A stretch of DNA of 64,000 nt from CAZKBP01 sp964551015. GTDB taxonomy: Bacteria > Bacteroidota > Bacteroidia > Cytophagales > Microscillaceae. Of this stretch, positions 33,711-42,282 are shown one piece after another. A program made the translations under genes and the position numbers. The notes beneath the pieces are model-generated. The model worked only from the letters and a program-made list of their open reading frames with translations. It made no database searches and was not told the origin of the DNA. How positions within the stretch are numbered: position 1 is the first letter of the stretch; every line of letters starts with the position of its first letter. The stretch covers positions 1 to 64,000 of the forward strand of contig CAZKBP010000012.1 in the NCBI GenBank assembly GCA_964551015.1. Reading direction: 5' to 3'.

Positions 33711-35981
33711 ATGTTGCAAAGAATCACCCTCATCCTAACCTGTTTAGCATTGCGCCTCTCTGCCCAAGACATTCCTATCGGCACTTGGCGAAGCCATGCT
33801 TCTTATCAATCTGCTCAGTCCCTAGCCCTCCGCGGAGGTGAAGTATATTGTGCCAGTAGCAATGGACTCTTTTTTTTGGATTTAGCGACCAATAGCTTAG
33901 ATATTCTCACCAAGCAAGATGGACTCAGCGAAGCTGGTATCGCCACGATTGCTTACGAGCCTACTACCGATATCCTTCTGGTGGTTTATCAGAATAGCAA
34001 TATTGACCTCATTCGCCCGGATGAAATTATAGAATTACCCCTGATTAAAAATGCAGAAATCAGCGGCAGCAAACGCATCAACCATGTCCTGATCGATGGG
34101 AATCTTGCTTACCTAGCCAGTGATTTCGGCGTAATTCTACTAGACCTCCAGAGGCAAGAAATTCGAGAAACTTATCAGAATTTAGGGCCGGGTGGCACCT
34201 CCATTCCTGTTTTTCAGAGTGCCATTTCACGAGATAGTATTTTCATTGCTACTTCGGAGGGGGCATTGCGTGCTTCGCTGAATGATAATTTACAGGACTT
34301 CAACAATTGGTTACTGTTTCCTGATTCTGCGGGGCTGCCCACGAGCGAAATCCCCTTGATTACCAGTAGAAATGAGGCCGTTTATGCTGTGCAAGCTCCT
34401 AGTTTGGTTTTTAAATACACACATCAAGGTACTTGGGAGCAAATTAATACACCCGCGCTCAATGAGATTAGCACCATCAGCGGCCAAGGTGATCAACTAT
34501 TCGTGGGAGCGACCGACCAACTTTGGTCGGTAGATATCAATGACAATTTTAGCAATAGCAGTCATCCTTTGGTGCGCTCGCCCCGAGCCATTGCTAGGGA
34601 TACGCAAGGAAACTTATGGATTGCTGACAATCTAAATGGATTAGTGGGTAATGCGAGTGGGGAGTTTCAAAGTGTTTTTCCTAACGGGCCGGCTCGTAGT
34701 GATGCTTGGCAAATGTACTGGGACGGGCAGCAAATGATTGGCCTTTCGGGAGGATTTGACGAAGAATTTGAGCCACTGAGCCGAAATAGTGGCTATTATA
34801 CTTTCGATAATACAAATTGGACAAATTTTAACGCCTTAGAAGCGCAAAATTCGCAGGCTATTCCTGAGGTACGAGATTTAGTGAATGCTGTGTTCAACCC
34901 TGTGGAGGGGCGAACCTATTTTGCTTCTTTTCAAGAGGGCATTTTGGTAAAAAATGCGGAAGAAAATTTTGAGGTAATCAATGAAGCCACTCCTAACAGC
35001 CCTCTAGAAGTTACCTCCGCTGGGCAAGTCAAAATCAGCGATCTGGCCGTAGATTTTCAAGGCAATTTGTGGGTCGCCAATCACTCGGTAGCTCCCGGGG
35101 AGTTTCCTTTGCACCTCAGACGCACGGACGGAACTTGGCAATCTTTTCCCGCTTTTATCAGTGCTGCTCGTAATCCGCTGGAGATTTTGATTGATAATAA
35201 TAATTTCAAATGGATTCGCCTGAGCCCGGGCTTGGGTGGAGGCATTTGGGTCTTGGACGATGCAACGAATCAGAATCGCTATCTGACGGCCTCTGGCAAT
35301 AGTGGCAACCTTCCCAATAACAATGTCAATACGCTGGCTTTGGATCAAGATGGACAAATCTGGGTTGGAACCGACGAAGGCGTAGCGGTATTTTTAGACC
35401 CTTTTAATGCTTTTGGGTCAAATTTTAACGCAATTCTACCTTTCTTTGACCTACGTCCTTTGTTAAGAGCAGAGAAAGTCAATGACATTGCCGTAAATGC
35501 TGGCAACCAAAAATGGATCGCGACCAACAATGGCTTATGGCTTTTTAGCGAAGATGGAAGCGAACAAATTCATCATTTTACCGAAGCCAACAGCCCTCTT
35601 CCCTCGGATCGGGTCTTGAATATCGCCATTAATCCTGATAATGGAGAAGTCTTTGTGGCTACTGATCAAGGCATGGCTTCTTATCGAGGAGAAGCCACGC
35701 AGGGCGGGAGTACCCACCAGAATGTGAAGGTGTTTCCTAATCCAGTTACACCTGATTTCACGGGAACTGTCGGCATCTCAGGATTGGTAGAAAATGCCAA
35801 TGTCAAAATTACAGACGCTTCGGGGCGTTTATTTTACGAAACGCAAGCGCAAGGAGGAACTGCCACTTGGGATTTGAGAGATTACACGGGCACCAGAGCC
35901 CAGACTGGAATTTATCTTATTTTTAGCACCAACTTTGACGGTTCGGAAACCCTCGTGAGCAAAATCGCCGTGATTGAGTAA
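33711..35981 (+). CDS. porZ: PorZ, beta-propeller component of the type IX secretion system
   Basis: A 756-residue exported protein (signal LTLILTCLALRLSAQ-like segment at 5-19). It starts the mature part with IPIGTWRSHASYQSAQSLAL, the typical PorZ opening. Two beta-propeller domains follow, with repeats such as VYCASSNGLFFLD, LWVANHSVAPGE, IWVGTDEGVAVF and KWIATNNGLWLF. A T9SS-type C-terminal domain (VKVFPNPVTPDFTG onward, about 670-756) ends it. In Porphyromonas PorZ is a surface protein of the attachment complex that binds A-LPS and helps link cargo to it. PorZ keeps its own CTD uncleaved there. Its presence matches the T9SS cargo at 11132-13243. Confidence 0.88.
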   Translation: MLQRITLILTCLALRLSAQDIPIGTWRSHASYQSAQSLALRGGEVYCASSNGLFFLDLATNSLDILTKQDGLSEAGIATIAYEPTTDILLVVYQNSNIDLIRPDEIIELPLIKNAEISGSKRINHVLIDGNLAYLASDFGVILLDLQRQEIRETYQNLGPGGTSIPVFQSAISRDSIFIATSEGALRASLNDNLQDFNNWLLFPDSAGLPTSEIPLITSRNEAVYAVQAPSLVFKYTHQGTWEQINTPALNEISTISGQGDQLFVGATDQLWSVDINDNFSNSSHPLVRSPRAIARDTQGNLWIADNLNGLVGNASGEFQSVFPNGPARSDAWQMYWDGQQMIGLSGGFDEEFEPLSRNSGYYTFDNTNWTNFNALEAQNSQAIPEVRDLVNAVFNPVEGRTYFASFQEGILVKNAEENFEVINEATPNSPLEVTSAGQVKISDLAVDFQGNLWVANHSVAPGEFPLHLRRTDGTWQSFPAFISAARNPLEILIDNNNFKWIRLSPGLGGGIWVLDDATNQNRYLTASGNSGNLPNNNVNTLALDQDGQIWVGTDEGVAVFLDPFNAFGSNFNAILPFFDLRPLLRAEKVNDIAVNAGNQKWIATNNGLWLFSEDGSEQIHHFTEANSPLPSDRVLNIAINPDNGEVFVATDQGMASYRGEATQGGSTHQNVKVFPNPVTPDFTGTVGISGLVENANVKITDASGRLFYETQAQGGTATWDLRDYTGTRAQTGIYLIFSTNFDGSETLVSKIAVIE

Positions 35982-36019
35982 CATTGCTTAGAACAATCTT
36001 TAACCAAAAAAATATTTTA

Positions 36020-36367
36020 ATGGATCAAATCGACGAATTCAATGCTTACCGAAGTAAGATGAATGAGAAAATCTTAGCTTCAGATAACAAAGTAATCAAA
36101 CGAATTTTTAATTTAGACACCAATGCTTACCAAGCAGGCGCCTTGGACGAAAAAACCAAAGAAATGTTGGGTCTAGCCTGCTCCATGGTGTTGCGCTGTG
36201 ATGACTGCGTCAAATACCACCTGGGCAAATGCCACGAATTAGGAATCAACACCCAAGAAATTCAGGAGGTTTTTTCTATCGCAACCCTAGTTGGAGGTAC
36301 GATTGTCGTTCCGCACCTAAGACGAGCCGTAGCGTATTGGGAAGCATTGGAGATACATTCTCCTTGA
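36020..36367 (+). CDS. Carboxymuconolactone decarboxylase/AhpD-like family protein
   Basis: About 115 residues from ATG 36020 (the open frame extends to 35984). It is an all-helical AhpD-like protein with the redox pair in LRCDDCVKYHLGKCHELG (CxxC plus the conserved downstream His). TLVGGTIVVPHLRRAVAYW closes the domain. Members act in peroxide defence or as decarboxylases; without partners the reaction stays open. It follows porZ by 38 bp and precedes another small gene by 13 bp, probably one transcript. Confidence 0.88.
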   Translation: MDQIDEFNAYRSKMNEKILASDNKVIKRIFNLDTNAYQAGALDEKTKEMLGLACSMVLRCDDCVKYHLGKCHELGINTQEIQEVFSIATLVGGTIVVPHLRRAVAYWEALEIHSP

Positions 36368-36380
36368 TAATGAATGAAAA

Positions 36381-36740
36381 ATGGGTTTTATGGAAAATGA
36401 ACAGGATTTAGACAAAAAATGGGAACAAGCACTGGATCGCTTAGAGCAGGTGATCGGTAAACGCCCTCAGAATTTAAACGCCGTTCTTTTCCTCATTGGT
36501 GTTCAGGAACTGGGGCAAGGCATAAAAACCTTTTCCAAAGAACAAAAGCAAGACCTGATGCATATTGCGATCTGCCGTGTATTGAGCCGGCTAGGCGTCT
36601 ACGAGCTAGAAGGACACGACCAAGACGGATGGCCTCACTGGAAATTAATCAAAAAACTCCCTCACTTAGATTTACTCAGCCAAGAGGAACTGCTCAAAGC
36701 GCAGGTCATTGAATATTTAGAAGAAGAAGAGATTATTTAA
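36381..36740 (+). CDS. Conserved hypothetical protein, about 119 residues
   Basis: A soluble acidic protein (start ATG 36381 or 36390). It has a helical first part with LDRLEQVIGKRPQNLNAVLFLIGVQELGQG (in two parts: LDRLEQVIGKRPQNL and NAVLFLIGVQELGQG), and a mid-segment DLMHIAICRVLSRLGVYE then DGWPHW. I know it only as a conserved Bacteroidota protein without assigned function. Its place just before exonuclease III hints at cotranscription, not at function. Confidence 0.75.
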   Translation: MGFMENEQDLDKKWEQALDRLEQVIGKRPQNLNAVLFLIGVQELGQGIKTFSKEQKQDLMHIAICRVLSRLGVYELEGHDQDGWPHWKLIKKLPHLDLLSQEELLKAQVIEYLEEEEII

Positions 36741-36766
36741 TCTGCTCAAGGAGCTTAGTAACTAAG

Positions 36767-37540
36767 ATGATCATGAAAATTATTACCTACAATGTGAATG
36801 GCATCCGAGCGGCCATTCGCAAAGGTTTTATTGATTGGCTAAAAGCGGCTGATATTGATGTAGTTTGTATTCAAGAAACCAAAGCCCAAAAAGCACAAGT
36901 CCCCTTGGATTTGCTAGAAGAGCTTGGTTATCGCACCTACTGGCAGTCTGCCGAGCGGAAAGGCTACAGTGGAGTCGCCATTTTTAGTAAGATAGATCCA
37001 AATCTGATCCAACATGGCTATGAAGAAGAAACTGGTCTGAATGATCCAGAGGGTCGGATGCTGCGGGTGGATTTTGATACGCTCTCCATTATCAGCGTGT
37101 ATATGCCCTCGGGCTCGAGTGGAGGCGAAAGACAAAAATTTAAAATGCAATGGATAGATCAATTTTACGATTATATCGTAGAACTAAAGAAGCAAAAACC
37201 CAATTTAATCATCAGTGGCGATTACAATATTTGTCACCAACCGATTGATATCCACAATCCCAAAGCCAATGCCAAATCTTCGGGTTTTTTGCCAGAGGAG
37301 AGAGCTTGGCTGAGCAAATTTCTGGACTTGGGTTTTATTGACACCTTCAGGCACCTCAATCCGGAGCCTCATCATTACACTTGGTGGAGCACTCGCTCCA
37401 ATGCCCGTGAAAAAAATTTGGGCTGGCGGATCGATTATCACTTGATGAGTGAAAGTTTACAAGACAAACTCAGTAGAGCGGTGATCCTGAGCGAAGCCAA
37501 GCATTCAGACCATTGCCCAGTTTTGATAGAAATAGCCTAG
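36767..37540 (+). CDS. xth: Exodeoxyribonuclease III (AP endonuclease)
   Basis: A 257-residue protein of the EEP superfamily (start ATG 36767 or 36773; MKIITYNVNGIRAAIRKGF is the true family start). The catalytic residues are N7-type in YNVNGIR, the metal Glu in CIQETKAQ, Tyr in SVYMPSGSS, and Asp/Asn in ISGDYNICHQPID. The final Asp-His pair is in SDHCPVLIEI. It cleaves 5' of abasic sites and degrades 3' ends in base excision repair. Last gene of the porZ-to-xth run. Confidence 0.96.
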   Translation: MIMKIITYNVNGIRAAIRKGFIDWLKAADIDVVCIQETKAQKAQVPLDLLEELGYRTYWQSAERKGYSGVAIFSKIDPNLIQHGYEEETGLNDPEGRMLRVDFDTLSIISVYMPSGSSGGERQKFKMQWIDQFYDYIVELKKQKPNLIISGDYNICHQPIDIHNPKANAKSSGFLPEERAWLSKFLDLGFIDTFRHLNPEPHHYTWWSTRSNAREKNLGWRIDYHLMSESLQDKLSRAVILSEAKHSDHCPVLIEIA

Positions 37541-37872
37541 GCTCATACAAGTTAGTAATATTTAAGCTAAGTTTTGATGAAATAAAATGCCTTTTGAGGA
37601 GTATTTAAAGTAAGTGTTTGTTCAAAATTCATCTGCAAGCGGCAAAAAGGCTACTTTGGGAACCAGAGCTCGGTAAAATGAACACATCGGCATCCAAAAT
37701 TAAGCTTTGGGATTCTTAAATCCACAAAACCAAATTTGCGCTGACGCGAAAATAAATAGCCGTTGCTTGGAGTTGGTTTTAGCAACTTTTTAACATACGA
37801 GCCGAATGAAGGCTTTTAAATTTCAATCTAAAAAGATATATTTGAAATACCGAATTATAACCTATAACCACC
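37541..37872. other. Intergenic region, nothing recognisable
   Basis: About 330 bp, rich in A and T near 37800-37870. No RNA gene or open frame with protein features. It presumably holds the promoter of the DUF4175 operon. Confidence 0.4.
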
Positions 37873-40800
37873 ATGGCCACAGTGCACTCCCCCAGTCCTC
37901 TAATACTTGAGCTAAATCGTTACAAGAAAAAGTATTACACCAATTTACTCATCAAAGGTGTCCTAACTACCCTCGCGCTTTTATTGACGCTCTACATATC
38001 ATTAAATGCACTTGAGTACTTTGGAAGGTTTAATTCCTTGACCCGAGGTGTTTTCTTTTTTGGTTTTGTGGTAGCAGCTGTTACTACTTTCGTCTACTGG
38101 ATTTTGGTGCCTATTTCTCGTCTATTGGGCATTAACCAACAAATTAGCGATGAAGAAGCCGCCGAACAAATCGGACATTATTTCCCCGAGGTAGATGATA
38201 AATTGCTCAATACCATCCAACTCGATCGTGCCTCGCAAACAGACAATGCCCTACTCAGAGCCAGTATTGCCCAGCGAACTCAGGAGCTAGGACTTTTTAA
38301 ATTTACGGAAGCGGTCAGCTTCTCCGAGAATAGAAAATACGCTAAATACATTCTCGTTCCGCTTTTCTTATTGTTGATTATTCTGTTTTTTGCCCCCCAA
38401 TTTTTTACAGAAAGCTCTGCCCGCATCATCAATTATGGAAAAGACTTTGTAGAGCCTGCCCCTTTCACTTTTGAGCTAAAAAATAAGAAATTACAAGCTT
38501 TCAAAAATGAAGATTACGAAGTCTCGCTCAAACTCAAAGGAAGAGCGATTCCGCAGGAAGTATACTTGGTTTCAGGGGGGCGTCGGTACAAGATGCTAAA
38601 AAAAGAAGACGACCCAACTCAATTCGCCTACAATTTCCCCAAACTCCAAAAACCCGTTAATTTTTATTTTGATGCCGCCGGATTTAGCTCCTCTGCTTAC
38701 GAGATCGAGCTGATAGAGCGCCCGACCTTGCTTTCTTTTAATGCTTATTTAGATTACCCTGCTTACTTGGGCAAGCCAGACGAAACTTGGGATAACATCG
38801 GAAACTTGGTTGTGCCCGAGGGAACCCGCATTCAGTGGCAGTTCAAAGCGAATCAATCAGATTTATTGCAATTGATTTTTAATGAAGGAAAAGATACCGT
38901 CAATACCAAGCAAAAAAATCAGCAAACTTTTGAGTATATCAAACAAGCCAGTTTTTCAGAAACCTACCAAATTCGTTTGCATAATCAATATAGCGACAAC
39001 AAAGATGACATCTACTACTACATCAACGTCATCCCTGATCGCTATCCAAAAATCTCCCTGCAAGAGTACCAAGATACCGCTACCTATAACTTTTTGAGCA
39101 TCGGAGGAAGCATCTCAGATGATTATGGCTTATCGCAATTGAGGCTTTTCTATAAAATTAGCCGCCCTAAAGATCAAGGAAAATATCAATCCATCACGAT
39201 TCCTATTAGCCCTGACCAATCCATCCAAAACTACTATTATCAATTAGCTTTGGACGAAATGGACTTGGTGCCCGGAGAGAGTGTAGAGTACTATGTACAG
39301 GTTTGGGATAATGATGGGGTTAATGGTCCGAAAAGTGCAAAAACCGTCGCTAGGCAATTCAAAATTCCAGATCGACAAGACCTCAAAGAAGAAATTGATG
39401 AATCCGTAGCCCAGACCGAAGATCAGATTGACAAAACCATCAAAAAAGCGCAAAAATTACAAAACGATATAGAAAATCTTGAGAATAAGCTTCTCAACAA
39501 AAATCGCCTCGACTATCAAGATAAGAAAATGGCCGAGGAGATTCTCAAGAAAAAAGAAGAGCTGATGGATGAGATCAAAAAGCTCCAATCTCAGAATGAT
39601 CGCATCAACGAAAAGCAAGAACGTTTCTTCGAAAACAGTGAGCAAATGCAAGAGAAAATCGAGCAACTCAAACAGCTCATGGACGAAATGATGGACGAAG
39701 AAACCAAAAAACTCTATGAAGAACTACAAAAATTGCTCGAGCAAAACCGTAACAACGATGCGGTTTTGGATAAACTAAAAGAAATTAATAAAAAAGAAGG
39801 AAGCCTCGAGGAACAACTGGAAAGAGCCTTAGAAATGTTCAAACAGTTGCAGTTTGAGCAAAAACTAGAACAGGCCGTAGAGGATTTACAAGAACTGGCC
39901 AAAGAACAAGAAGAACTCTCCGAGGAAACTGAGAAAGCTGACGATATTAAGAATAAAGACGAGAAAGAACAGAAAAACCAAGAACTCTCCGAAAAACAAG
40001 AAGAAATCAACGAAAAGTTCGAGGACATCCAAGAAGATATGAAAGACCTCGAGGAGATGGATCAGGAACTCGAAGACCAAAACGGCATGGAAGATGCCAA
40101 CGAGGAGCTACAAGACGAAAAACAAGAACTCTCCGAAGAATTGCAGAAAATCTTGGAGCAACTCCAGAAAAACCAAAATAACAAAGCCGCCCCCTCTCAA
40201 AAAGATGCAGGACAGAAAATGCAAGAAATGTCTCAGCAAATGGGCGAAATGCAAATGGGGATGGAAATGGAGCAGATGATGGAAAACATGGACGACCTGA
40301 GAGCCATCCTCGAAAACTTGGTTAAGCTGTCTTTTGACCAAGAAGAACTGATGAAAGAGTTCCGTACTGTCAACCTCTCTGACCCTCGCTTCCAAAAACT
40401 GGCGCAGGAGCAACTCAAGCTGCGCGATGATGCTAAAATCATTGAAGATAGTTTAACCGCCCTCGCCAAGAGAGTCTTTCAAATACAATCTTTCGTGACC
40501 CGTGAGCTAGATCAAATGAATGATTACATGGACGAAAGCTCCGACCTTATCAAACAAAGAAAATTGGGCAATGCGACCGCTAAGCAACAATTTGCTATGA
40601 CCTCCATGAATAACCTCGCCCTCATGCTCAACGATGTCCTCTCCCAAATGCAACAAGCCATGATGAACGCCATGGCCATGCCACAAAAAGGTAAGGGAAA
40701 ACCCAAAAATTCTCCAAGTTTGAGTAAATTACAGCAACAATTGAGTCAGCAAATCGAACAACTCAAAAAAAGTGGCAAATCAGGACGGCAACTTTCCGAA

Positions 40801-41226
40801 GAACTAGCTAAACTTGCCGCTGAACAACAACGCCTCCGACAGGCACTCAAAGAATTGGAAAAATTAGCCGGCGGAGATCAAGAAGGCAAAGAACAACTCA
40901 ATAAGCAGATTCAAAAACTCATGAAAGAAATGGAAGATGTAGAGGAAGATTTGGTCAACAAAAGACTTAACCGAATCACCAAAGAAAGACAAAGAGAAAT
41001 TGAAACTCGCTTGCTGGAATCAGAAAAGGCCCTGCGCGAAAAAGGAGAAGAAGAAGAAAGAAAAGCAGAACAAGCCAAAAAGAAACAAAGAACGGTGCCA
41101 CCTAACTTGAATCAATACTTCAAAAATAAAGAGAAGCAAATCGAACTACTAAAAACCATACCCCCTGCCCTCTCTCCTTATTATAAAAAAGAAGTTGATG
41201 AGTATTTTGAAAAAATAGATAAATAA
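37873..41226 (+). CDS. DUF4175 family membrane protein with long coiled coils
   Basis: A 1117-residue protein. Two membrane helices lie near the N-terminus (LIKGVLTTLALLLTLYISL, then a second at about 60-80) and a third at about 158-175 (YILVPLFLLLIILFF). Residues about 200-520 are extracytoplasmic beta-rich domains. Residues about 520-1080 are Glu/Lys/Gln-rich coiled coil, with strings such as ELSEETEKADDIKNKDEKEQ. This is the DUF4175 architecture of Bacteroidota, often next to the ATPase/ybeY/mnmG genes as here. Function unknown. The next gene starts 10 bp on, so it is cotranscribed. Confidence 0.9.
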   Translation: MATVHSPSPLILELNRYKKKYYTNLLIKGVLTTLALLLTLYISLNALEYFGRFNSLTRGVFFFGFVVAAVTTFVYWILVPISRLLGINQQISDEEAAEQIGHYFPEVDDKLLNTIQLDRASQTDNALLRASIAQRTQELGLFKFTEAVSFSENRKYAKYILVPLFLLLIILFFAPQFFTESSARIINYGKDFVEPAPFTFELKNKKLQAFKNEDYEVSLKLKGRAIPQEVYLVSGGRRYKMLKKEDDPTQFAYNFPKLQKPVNFYFDAAGFSSSAYEIELIERPTLLSFNAYLDYPAYLGKPDETWDNIGNLVVPEGTRIQWQFKANQSDLLQLIFNEGKDTVNTKQKNQQTFEYIKQASFSETYQIRLHNQYSDNKDDIYYYINVIPDRYPKISLQEYQDTATYNFLSIGGSISDDYGLSQLRLFYKISRPKDQGKYQSITIPISPDQSIQNYYYQLALDEMDLVPGESVEYYVQVWDNDGVNGPKSAKTVARQFKIPDRQDLKEEIDESVAQTEDQIDKTIKKAQKLQNDIENLENKLLNKNRLDYQDKKMAEEILKKKEELMDEIKKLQSQNDRINEKQERFFENSEQMQEKIEQLKQLMDEMMDEETKKLYEELQKLLEQNRNNDAVLDKLKEINKKEGSLEEQLERALEMFKQLQFEQKLEQAVEDLQELAKEQEELSEETEKADDIKNKDEKEQKNQELSEKQEEINEKFEDIQEDMKDLEEMDQELEDQNGMEDANEELQDEKQELSEELQKILEQLQKNQNNKAAPSQKDAGQKMQEMSQQMGEMQMGMEMEQMMENMDDLRAILENLVKLSFDQEELMKEFRTVNLSDPRFQKLAQEQLKLRDDAKIIEDSLTALAKRVFQIQSFVTRELDQMNDYMDESSDLIKQRKLGNATAKQQFAMTSMNNLALMLNDVLSQMQQAMMNAMAMPQKGKGKPKNSPSLSKLQQQLSQQIEQLKKSGKSGRQLSEELAKLAAEQQRLRQALKELEKLAGGDQEGKEQLNKQIQKLMKEMEDVEEDLVNKRLNRITKERQREIETRLLESEKALREKGEEEERKAEQAKKKQRTVPPNLNQYFKNKEKQIELLKTIPPALSPYYKKEVDEYFEKIDK

Positions 41227-41236
41227 TTTACACGTA

Positions 41237-41638
41237 ATGAAACTATTAAAGCTTAAAGTTCCATCCCTGATGGAAAATATCAGAATAGTGGAAAGTTTCA
41301 TAGATAATGCCAAGGAAAAGCATAACATCGGCGAAGATATCTACGGAAATATCATGATCGCCGTCACCGAATCGGTTAATAACGCGATCAAACACGGGAA
41401 CCAAGAGAACGAAAAGAAAAACGTAAAGCTCTCTATGGAGTTGGAAGACCACCGGATTCGCTTCCGCATCGAAGATGAAGGGCCAGGCTTTGATTATAAT
41501 AACTTAGCCGATCCCACTGCTCCCGAAAACCTAGATAAACCTGGTGGCAGAGGCATTTTTCTGATGAAAAATCTTGCGGATGAACTCATCTTCTCCAACG
41601 AAGGGCGTAGTGTAGAACTCGTTTTTTATGTGCCTTAG
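41237..41638 (+). CDS. Anti-sigma regulatory factor-type ATP-binding protein (GHKL)
   Basis: A 133-residue protein consisting of one histidine-kinase-like ATPase domain of the RsbW/SpoIIAB type. The N box is AVTESVNNAIKHGN (about 36-49), the G1 box EDEGPGFDY and the G2 box GGRGIFLMKNLAD. There is no HisKA domain, so it acts as a serine kinase or binding switch rather than a sensor kinase. No anti-anti-sigma gene is adjacent. It lies within the DUF4175-ybeY-mnmG run. Confidence 0.92.
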   Translation: MKLLKLKVPSLMENIRIVESFIDNAKEKHNIGEDIYGNIMIAVTESVNNAIKHGNQENEKKNVKLSMELEDHRIRFRIEDEGPGFDYNNLADPTAPENLDKPGGRGIFLMKNLADELIFSNEGRSVELVFYVP

Positions 41639-41686
41639 ATTTGTCTCTCTCCTTCTAGGAAAATAACCACCCCGCCCCGTGCCCCT

Positions 41687-42148
41687 ATGTGTGCTCTCGA
41701 TGAAACCATTCATTTCTTCTATGAAGCCGTCTCCTTCAAGTTAGCCAGACCTAATTTGATAGCACGCTGGGTAAAAACTATCACGCAACAAGAAGGAAGG
41801 AATATTTCCATCCTGAATTATATCTTCTGCACAGATGAATATCTGCACCAAATCAATCTGCAATACCTCGCGCACGATACACTGACGGACATCATCACCT
41901 TCGACCAAACCGAAAATGCTGAAAATATCGAGGGAGATATTTTTATTAGCATCGAGCGCGTGAAAGAAAATGCAAATCATTACAAAATTCCTCTCGAAGA
42001 AGAACTGCACCGAGTCATGATCCACGGGCTTTGGCATCTGCTAGGTTACAACGACCACACCCCCGAAGAAAAAGGACAAATGCGCAGCCTAGAGAACCAA
42101 GCGCTTCAAACCCTCTCCCAACTACAAAAAGATAATTTCCTTGAATGA
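41687..42148 (+). CDS. ybeY: rRNA maturation RNase YbeY
   Basis: A 153-residue metalloprotein. The zinc-binding motif is HGLWHLLGYNDH (H-x3-H-x5-GxxH type) at about 112-123. The preceding segments NYIFCTDEYLHQINLQYL and HDTLTDIITFD (about 55-65) are family hallmarks. YbeY is a single-strand endoribonuclease for 16S rRNA 3' processing and ribosome quality control. Start ATG 41687; 48 bp after the ATPase gene. Confidence 0.96.
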   Translation: MCALDETIHFFYEAVSFKLARPNLIARWVKTITQQEGRNISILNYIFCTDEYLHQINLQYLAHDTLTDIITFDQTENAENIEGDIFISIERVKENANHYKIPLEEELHRVMIHGLWHLLGYNDHTPEEKGQMRSLENQALQTLSQLQKDNFLE

Positions 42149-42282
42149 TTTCTGCTTACTGGGAACAAAAACACCCCACTATTTTTTATAGAAATTACTA
42201 ATTGCACAGAATAGATGGTAAATGCTTAGTTTTGATCACTGCATTCCTGCAATTAGTAACTTGTAATCTGAAATTTGAAAAT

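Noticed and set aside
39244..40706. Several minus-strand open frames opposite the DUF4175 gene
   Set aside because: They are shadows of a long Lys/Glu-rich coiled-coil gene; the products are Phe/Leu/Ser-rich and have no family features.
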